Of a stretch of 64,000 nt of DNA, positions 59,462 through 64,000 are shown piece by piece. The translations under genes were made by a program, and so were the position numbers. Under the pieces are notes generated by a model. It did not search any database. It was not told where the DNA came from and saw nothing but the letters and a program-made list of their open reading frames with translations. The DNA lies in the NCBI RefSeq assembly GCF_039543525.1, contig NZ_BAABJX010000033.1, positions 117,297 through 181,296 on the forward strand, in the 5' to 3' direction. Source of the stretch: Algivirga pacifica (GTDB lineage: Bacteria > Bacteroidota > Bacteroidia > Cytophagales > Flammeovirgaceae). Within the stretch, counting starts at the first letter, position 1, and each line of letters begins with the position of its first letter.

Positions 59462-59830
59462 ATGAGTATGAAAAACTATGAGGCAGTCTTCATCGTAACG
59501 CCTGTGCTGAACGATGCCGAAATCAAGGAGACTGTCGAGAAGTTCGAGAACTTCTTGAAAGAAAATGGTGCTGATCTTTACCATTCTGAGACGTGGGGTA
59601 TGAAAAAATTGGCTTACCCTATCAACAAAAAGACAACTGGTTACTACCAATTGTTCGAGTTCAAAGCTGAGCCTACGTTGATCGAGCGTTTCGAGATCGA
59701 ATTCAAGCGTGACGAGAAAGTTCTTCGCTTCTTGACAGTACACCTAGACAAATACGGTGTAGAGTTCAACGAAAGAAGAAGAAACGGTAAATTGATTAAA
59801 GATCAACAAAAAACTGAATCAGCATCATGA
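59462..59830 (+). CDS. rpsF: Ribosomal protein bS6
   Basis: A 122-residue small-subunit protein, with typical YEAVFIVTPVLNDAEI, a strand ADLYHSETWGMKKLAYPI and FELKFKR-like segments, and a charged tail. It binds 16S rRNA together with bS18. First gene of the operon. An internal Met (third residue, 59468) could be the true start; I kept the first ATG. In Bacteroidota ribosomes bS6 and bS18 help sequester the anti-Shine-Dalgarno, consistent with the near-lack of SD sequences here (established knowledge). Confidence 0.95.
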   Translation: MSMKNYEAVFIVTPVLNDAEIKETVEKFENFLKENGADLYHSETWGMKKLAYPINKKTTGYYQLFEFKAEPTLIERFEIEFKRDEKVLRFLTVHLDKYGVEFNERRRNGKLIKDQQKTESAS

Positions 59831-60078
59831 CATTACAGAACGAACCGATCAACAGAAAAGAGCAGACTGCAAAGTACTGCCGTTTCAAAAAGTATGGCAT
59901 CAAGTACATCGATTACAAAGATGCTGACTTCTTGATGAGATTCTTGAACGAGCAAGGTAAAATCCTTCCAAGAAGAATCACTGGTACTTCATTGAAATAC
60001 CAAAAGAGACTTGCGAAGGCTGTTAAGAGAGCTCGCCAAATCGCTTTGCTACCTTACCTAGCAGACGGTTTGAAGTAA
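59827..60078 (+). CDS. rpsR: Ribosomal protein bS18
   Basis: An 83-residue basic protein, with CRFKKYGIKYIDYKDADFL, GKILPRRITGTSLKYQK and RQIALLPYLAD blocks. It forms a heterodimer with bS6 in the 30S platform. It overlaps rpsF by 4 bp (ATGA), which indicates coupled translation. There is no ssb gene between them, unlike in E. coli, as is usual in Bacteroidota. Confidence 0.96.
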   Translation: MTLQNEPINRKEQTAKYCRFKKYGIKYIDYKDADFLMRFLNEQGKILPRRITGTSLKYQKRLAKAVKRARQIALLPYLADGLK

Positions 60079-60120
60079 TTTCTATTCTATCTGACAAATA
60101 CATTTAAAGTATATACAACA

Positions 60121-60567
60121 ATGGAAATCATCCTAAAAACCGACATCAAAGGTGTTGGCTATAAGAATGACCTGGTTGATGTGAAGCCTGGATACGGTAG
60201 AAATTACCTAATCCCTCAAGGTTATGCAGTACTAGCTACAGAGCAAAACAAAAAAGTACTAGCAGAAAACATCAAGCAAGCTGCTCACAAAGTAGAGAAA
60301 ATCAAGAAAGATGCTGAGGCTTTGGCTGCTAGCATTGGTGAGTTGACATTGACTATCGAAGCTAAAGCTGGTGAGTCTGGCAAGATCTTCGGTGCAGTGA
60401 CTCCTCTTCAAATTTCTGACGCTTTGAAATCTAAAGGTTTCGAGGTAGACAGAAAGAAAATTGGTTTCACTTCTGAAGTTAAAGTATTGGGTACTTACAC
60501 TGCAGTACTTGACCTTCACAAAGAAGTAGAGCACTCTATCACTGTTGATGTAGTAGCAGCTCAATAA
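60121..60567 (+). CDS. rplI: Ribosomal protein bL9
   Basis: A 148-residue large-subunit protein of standard length. N-terminal domain MEIILKTDIKGVGYKND and VKPGYGRNYLIPQGYA, a long connecting helix rich in Lys/Glu/Ala, and a C-terminal domain GKIFGAVTPLQISDALK. It stabilises the L1 stalk region and frame maintenance. Third gene of the operon, 42 bp after rpsR, followed by terminator hairpins. Confidence 0.96.
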   Translation: MEIILKTDIKGVGYKNDLVDVKPGYGRNYLIPQGYAVLATEQNKKVLAENIKQAAHKVEKIKKDAEALAASIGELTLTIEAKAGESGKIFGAVTPLQISDALKSKGFEVDRKKIGFTSEVKVLGTYTAVLDLHKEVEHSITVDVVAAQ

Positions 60568-60638
60568 TTACAATACATTGTTTTCTGCCGTGAGGCAGTA
60601 TGTTAAACAACCTGTATTGCTATAAGTTTTTTCCGATT

Positions 60639-60675
60639 GAGGCGGTGTATCTTTGAGATATATCGCCTCTTTTGG
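60639..60675 (+). terminator. Terminator of the ribosomal operon
   Basis: GAGGCGGTGTATCT pairs with GATATATCGCCTC around TTGA (one bulge) and is followed by TTTTGG. A smaller hairpin (CTGCC-GTGA-GGCAG, 60585-60598) lies nearer to the rplI stop. Confidence 0.75.
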
Positions 60676-60696
60676 TTTTAATGCCACAAAGAGAAT

Positions 60697-60740
60697 CAAA
60701 AAGCCCCAACTCCAAAATAGTTAGAGTTGAGGCTTTCTTT
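60697..60740 (-). terminator. Terminator of the unknown lipoprotein gene
   Basis: AAAGCCCCAACTC pairs imperfectly with GAGTTGAGGCTTT around ~11 nt, flanked by A and T runs, so it could work on both strands. It lies 21 bp past the minus-strand lipoprotein stop. Confidence 0.8.
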
Positions 60741-60760
60741 TGTACTTACACCTAACCAAA

Positions 60761-61309
60761 CTAATATCCAGGAAGTACCGCCTTGTAATTCACTATAGAA
60801 TAAGGCTTATAGGCCTCATTTTCGGCGTAAATAGGGACTTCATCTCCATTGTGTATTAATTGCACTATAATTTTATCATCTTTACTACGATGATATCTTG
60901 TAAAATAAAACTCGTACTCTTGTCCATTAATTAAAAACAATAGCTTGTAGTCGTATAGTGTTTGCTGATCTTGAAAAAATATTGAATGCTTAGTTTTTTC
61001 TACCCACCAATCATATTTTAGAGAGTCTCTCCCATCTGATCGATAGGCTCCCTCAATATAGGTAACATTACCAAGTTCGATTCCTTCCCATGGGATAAAT
61101 GTGGTATCGTAAAGGCCATTGTGATCTCTTGTTACTGATAACTTAAATATTGAATCTTTTTCTATAATACCTTTCCCTATCAATGAGTTTCCATTTTGAT
61201 CAGTAAACTCAATAAAATGTCTCAATGATGCATAATCACCTATCCCCTCTTGTTGACAAGCGAGGCACAGGCAGCTTACCAATATGGTATAAATAAGATA
61301 CTTCTTCAT
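60761..61309 (-). CDS. Lipoprotein of unknown function
   Basis: A 182-residue lipoprotein; signal with lipobox LCLAC. The mature part is beta-rich, with alternating aromatic residues (FIEFTDQNGNSLIGKGI, YEFYFTRYHRSKDDKI, VNYKAVLPGY). I do not recognise the family. The conserved-looking EFTDQNGNSL resembles starts of Bacteroidota DUF families of surface lipoproteins. Monocistronic, with a terminator. Confidence 0.7.
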   Translation of the reverse strand: MKKYLIYTILVSCLCLACQQEGIGDYASLRHFIEFTDQNGNSLIGKGIIEKDSIFKLSVTRDHNGLYDTTFIPWEGIELGNVTYIEGAYRSDGRDSLKYDWWVEKTKHSIFFQDQQTLYDYKLLFLINGQEYEFYFTRYHRSKDDKIIVQLIHNGDEVPIYAENEAYKPYSIVNYKAVLPGY

Positions 61310-61533
61310 GTTTCAATAGTTTTATGTTTGTTTTTTAGTTTGAGTCATTCACACCAATACGCATATAAAAAGCATACAGTATAACAAAACATTAAGCCTA
61401 ACAATGACTATTCTACAAAATAAACTACTCTTATTTAAAAATTAACAACTGAGTTCAATTTTAACTATCAATACCCTAAAGTCATGATTATTATATTGGA
61501 TTTTGAGTCACTACTATATTTCGTCAAACCTAT
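61310..61533. other. Intergenic region between divergent genes
   Basis: AT-rich; apart from the promoter box of the DUF1573 gene that follows, no gene, repeat or RNA is apparent. Confidence 0.55.
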
Positions 61534-61541
61534 TACCTTTG
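61534..61541 (+). promoter_or_regulatory. -7 box of the DUF1573 gene
   Basis: TACCTTTG, identical with the -7 box of the ribosomal operon, lies 103 bp upstream of the start. The TTTG at 61502-61505 is 28 bp away, longer than the ideal spacing. Confidence 0.5.
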
Positions 61542-61643
61542 TAGCGGAAAGTTGATATAGAATTTATTTTTTCCACATAAACCAACTTTCTATACTTAGG
61601 TTGGCACAACTTATTAATGGCAAACTAAAACAACTTTGTTCAC

Positions 61644-62348
61644 ATGAGATCACCCCTCATTTTTTTCATTATTTCCATATTGGCACAACTCCATAGTCTT
61701 GGACAAATCCCCCTACTACATACTCGCTCTGTCAACTTCGGGAAAGTTCCAAAAGACACTACCCTAACCTATACCTTTCACTACACCAATGTAGGCACAA
61801 GCACTTACCAACTCTACGACTTATCCGTTGATTGCGGATGTACCCAAGCCCACTTAGAAGACAAACCTATCCCCCCCAAAGAAAAGGACTCATTTACCTT
61901 GAGTATCAACACCGAAGGAATGGATAGCTATATTCGAAAAGAAGCTACCCTTATAGACAACTCTGGCTTCTCCCAGACGGTAAGTATAGAAGCTACTATT
62001 ACCAACGCCCCCATTACAGATTCTTCAAGAATTATAGATGAGAACAAAAAGCCTTTCTTACTCTTTGACCATACGGAAAAAGAACTTATTTACAATAAAG
62101 AAGGGCTACTGACCACCACATTTCGATATACCAATACGGGAAAAGAAACATTATTTATTGATGAGTTAAAAAGCGCTTGCTATTGCTTGAATGTACAGTG
62201 GAGTAAACAAACAGTAGAAAGTGGAGACATTGGAGAACTAACGATAACCGTTCATCCAGATGACTTCCCGGGCTTTGAGCATTACTTTACCGTAAAAAGC
62301 AACCATATAAACGGTAAACAGTTATTAAAGTTAACGATGCCGCTGTAG
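61644..62348 (+). CDS. DUF1573 protein with two immunoglobulin-like modules
   Basis: A 234-residue exported protein; signal LIFFIISILAQLHSLGQ. Two DUF1573 modules: the first has VNFGKVPKDTTLTYTFHYTN and VDCGCTQAHLED; the second has TTTFRYTNTGKETLFIDEL and SACYCLNVQWSK. The Cys positions are typical. DUF1573 domains are Ig-like and widespread in secreted Bacteroidota proteins; their role is not known. Its TAG stop overlaps a heptanucleotide repeat. It lies 42 bp before the YheT-like gene, possibly one transcript. Confidence 0.87.
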   Translation: MRSPLIFFIISILAQLHSLGQIPLLHTRSVNFGKVPKDTTLTYTFHYTNVGTSTYQLYDLSVDCGCTQAHLEDKPIPPKEKDSFTLSINTEGMDSYIRKEATLIDNSGFSQTVSIEATITNAPITDSSRIIDENKKPFLLFDHTEKELIYNKEGLLTTTFRYTNTGKETLFIDELKSACYCLNVQWSKQTVESGDIGELTITVHPDDFPGFEHYFTVKSNHINGKQLLKLTMPL

Positions 62349-62360
62349 CAGTGAGCAGTG
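62347..62360. repeat. Heptanucleotide repeat H6
   Basis: Two AGCAGTG units, overlapping the stop codon of the DUF1573 gene by 2 bp. The unit is a rotation of that of H2 (AGTGAGC). The shortest of the seven arrays, so on its own it would not be convincing. Confidence 0.5.
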
Positions 62361-62390
62361 AAAAATATATTTTTTATAATAAGATAAACT

Positions 62391-63359
62391 ATGGCAATCC
62401 TTGATTCTACTCCTTTCAGACCTCCAATGATGCATTTCAATGGACATATGCAAACCATCTTACCAGCTAAACTACGAAAGGTAGAAGGAGTAAACTACAC
62501 CCCTCAACGTCTTGAGCTAAACGATGGGGATTTCCTAGACCTTTCCTGGTCCAAAATAGGAAGCGACAAACTATTGATCATTACCCACGGACTAGAAGGA
62601 GGTAGCGACCGACACTATTGCCACGGACTGGTAAAAATTTTCAATGAAGCTGGATGGGATGTTTTAGCATGGAACTACCGTAGCTGTAGTGGCACAATGA
62701 ATAGACTGCCTCGTTTCTATCATAGTGGTGATACTGGTGATATTGACCGTGTCGTACAACATGTGGTTGCTACTTATAACTACCACAACATTTCTTTGGT
62801 GGGGATTAGTATGGGAGGTAGTGTGACCTTAAATTACTTGGGGAATAAGAAACATGATATCCCTTCTTCTATACAAGCGGGTGTTGCGATCTCTACCCCT
62901 ATCCACCTAAGCAGCAGTTGTGACAAACTGGAGACTTTCGGAAGCTTGATCTACAATAAAAACTTTATGTATGACCTCAACAACAAAGTAAGAATCAAGG
63001 CCAAAATGCTTCCTGGGCAAATCGATGCCTCTCTTATCGAAAAACATAATATCAAGCGACTAAGGGAATTTGATGAGTATTATACTGCTCCCCTGCACGG
63101 ATTTAAGGATGCTAATGATTATTACGAAAAAGCCAGTTCGCTATACCAACTGGAAAACATCAAGCATCCTACCTTGGTCATCAATGCCACCAATGATCCT
63201 TTCCTTGGAACTCCTTCTATTCCTTATGATCTTCTCAGAAATCATAAATATGTAGACTTGGAAGCTCCTAATAAAGGTGGACACGTCGGTTTCTGCATTG
63301 CAGGGGAGAAAGAAACTTACACGGAAAAGAGAAGTTTGACATTTTTGGGGAAGTTTTAA
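62391..63359 (+). CDS. YheT-family alpha/beta hydrolase
   Basis: A 322-residue hydrolase of the YheT/ABHD1-3 group. Start blocks FRPPMMHFNGHMQTILPA are diagnostic. The nucleophile is Ser in LVGISMGGSV at about residue 142; THGLEGGSDRHYC forms the oxyanion hole; NATNDPFL and NKGGHVGF carry the Asp and His. Substrates are presumed to be esters or lipids. It is cytoplasmic. A GC-rich hairpin overlaps its stop codon. Confidence 0.9.
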   Translation: MAILDSTPFRPPMMHFNGHMQTILPAKLRKVEGVNYTPQRLELNDGDFLDLSWSKIGSDKLLIITHGLEGGSDRHYCHGLVKIFNEAGWDVLAWNYRSCSGTMNRLPRFYHSGDTGDIDRVVQHVVATYNYHNISLVGISMGGSVTLNYLGNKKHDIPSSIQAGVAISTPIHLSSSCDKLETFGSLIYNKNFMYDLNNKVRIKAKMLPGQIDASLIEKHNIKRLREFDEYYTAPLHGFKDANDYYEKASSLYQLENIKHPTLVINATNDPFLGTPSIPYDLLRNHKYVDLEAPNKGGHVGFCIAGEKETYTEKRSLTFLGKF

Positions 63360-63382
63360 GGCCGCGCCACTGGCGCGGCCTT
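63357..63382. terminator. Bidirectional GC-rich terminator hairpin
   Basis: TAAGGCCGCGCC pairs perfectly with GGCGCGGCCTTA around CT. It includes the TAA stop codon of the YheT-like gene and lies 15 bp past the stop of the convergent YbjQ-like gene. A T tract is absent, but with 12 bp of GC-rich stem it is a plausible barrier for both. Confidence 0.65.
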
Positions 63383-63397
63383 AGGGCTTAGCCACCC

Positions 63398-63715
63398 TCA
63401 AATACTCACCGCCGTCCCTGTAGCCACCACCATCAACATCCCTCCATTCTGTCCTACGGTCTCATAATCCAAATCAATTCCAATAATTGCATTCCCTCCC
63501 TTTTCCTTCGCTTGCAACTGCATCTCTTTCAAGGCTTCTTCCTTTGCCTCTTTCAGTACGCGTTCATAGGAAGAAGATCGCCCTCCAATAATATCACGAA
63601 TACCAGCAAAAAAATCCTTCATAAAGTTCGCCCCGATAATCGCTTCTCCTGATACTAATCCATGATATTGCTGTACTGGATGTCCTTCAATGGTGTTTGT
63701 GGTGGTCATTAACAT
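63398..63715 (-). CDS. YbjQ/UPF0145 heavy-metal-binding-domain protein
   Basis: A 105-residue protein of the YbjQ family (Pfam YbjQ_1). Blocks: TTTNTIEGHPVQQYHGLVSGEAI, RDIIGGRSSSYERVLKEAKEEAL and GGNAIIGIDLDYETVGQNGGMLMVVATGTAV. Members are small pentameric proteins of unknown function, sometimes annotated as heavy-metal-binding domains. The start could also be the Met two residues downstream. It is convergent with the YheT-like gene. Confidence 0.9.
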   Translation of the reverse strand: MLMTTTNTIEGHPVQQYHGLVSGEAIIGANFMKDFFAGIRDIIGGRSSSYERVLKEAKEEALKEMQLQAKEKGGNAIIGIDLDYETVGQNGGMLMVVATGTAVSI

Positions 63716-63952
63716 TGTCTTGGTGTTTAGGTTAAGAATTCAACTTATAGAAGTTAGCCATAATCATGCAGTCATAAAAGAAAGATCTATTGTATAGTTT
63801 TGGAAACCTTAGCATATGGTCAAAGAGCGATTTTATCTATGATACTCCAATTGCTCTCTCAAAGGATCGTAACCGATAAAATCTGAATTCTTTGACTAGG
63901 TTCTTCTTAATTATTCTTTTACCCTATCGTCGGGGCGACCACAAGGGGCGCC

Positions 63953-64000
63953 CTTCCTTCTTCCTTCTTCCTTCTTCCTTCTTCCTTCTTCCTTCTTCCT
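63953..64000. repeat. Heptanucleotide tandem repeat H7 (runs off the window)
   Basis: Six complete and one partial unit of CTTCCTT (AAGGAAG on the minus strand), with exact 7-bp period up to the window end. It is the longest array found. Confidence 0.92.

Overview
The window is a chromosomal segment of a bacterium of the phylum Bacteroidota, probably a Cytophagales-type marine or gliding member (the class-level placement is a guess). Supporting evidence: promoters of the TAnnTTTG (-7) / TTTG (-33) type instead of TTGACA/TATAAT; few Shine-Dalgarno sequences; many lipoproteins with a Cys at the end of a short signal peptide; a type IX secretion substrate with a gliding-motility-type C-terminal domain paired with a PorP/SprF protein; SbtA, DUF1460, DUF3347 and FAS1 families; and an rpsF-rpsR-rplI operon without ssb. 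I found no rRNA, tRNA, phage, transposase or CRISPR array.

Layout. 1-9.5 kb: cold-shock protein, a TrkH/KtrB-type K+ transporter, DUF2461, a secreted M1 peptidase, a small Omp85-like barrel protein, a zinc-ribbon/PH-like membrane protein and an ECF sigma factor overlapping a membrane protein. 9.5-25 kb: MATE exporter, lipase, Zn alcohol dehydrogenase, SbtA-like transporter, YebC, ThiL, a TerB-like protein, an LptF/G permease, a kelch lipoprotein and an acyl-CoA synthetase. 25-34 kb: PorP/SprF plus type IX substrate, DUF3347 and CHRD lipoproteins, ArgS, YvlD-like protein, UPF0173 hydrolase, a two-FAS1 lipoprotein. 34-48 kb: HisG-HisD, M48 peptidase, esterase plus DUF1460 pair, two tandem SpoIIAA-like paralogues, hydroxyacyl-CoA dehydrogenase, a CLC transporter with CLC-F-like motifs, a beta-barrel protein, methylglyoxal synthase and CtlX. 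48-64 kb: DUF819, acyl-CoA dehydrogenase, TPR proteins, sugar nucleotidyltransferase, dUTPase, a flippase, enoyl-CoA hydratase, a short lipoprotein of 43 codons, a CobW GTPase with a native octahistidine run, the ribosomal operon, DUF1573, YheT and YbjQ proteins. The protein-coding content is mostly ordinary housekeeping and envelope biology.

The unusual content is in the intergenic DNA. At least four families of non-coding repeats occupy gaps between genes: (A) three copies of a ~335-bp quasi-palindromic element with ~23-bp terminal inverted repeats, each with the same end abutting the 3' end of a minus-strand gene; (B) three arrays in which the hexamer GTTGAG (or its complement) recurs about every 20-22 bp and the 14-16 bp between hexamers is a new mini-palindrome each time; (C) three palindromic elements built from a GTTCATGATGTTTA module; and (H) seven short arrays whose repeat unit differs in sequence but is always 7 bp. 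A 14-bp word is shared by two B arrays and by an insertion in one A copy, linking two families. Three terminators also reuse one stem sequence. These are the best candidates for something undescribed.

Gene co-operation that can be inferred: the CHU_C-type substrate and its PorP/SprF partner form a secretion pair; acyl-CoA synthetase, acyl-CoA dehydrogenase, enoyl-CoA hydratase and 3-hydroxyacyl-CoA dehydrogenase are scattered steps of fatty-acid oxidation; hisG-hisD is only the first and last step of histidine synthesis, the rest not being in the window; nucleotidyltransferase, dUTPase and flippase lie in one minus-strand run.
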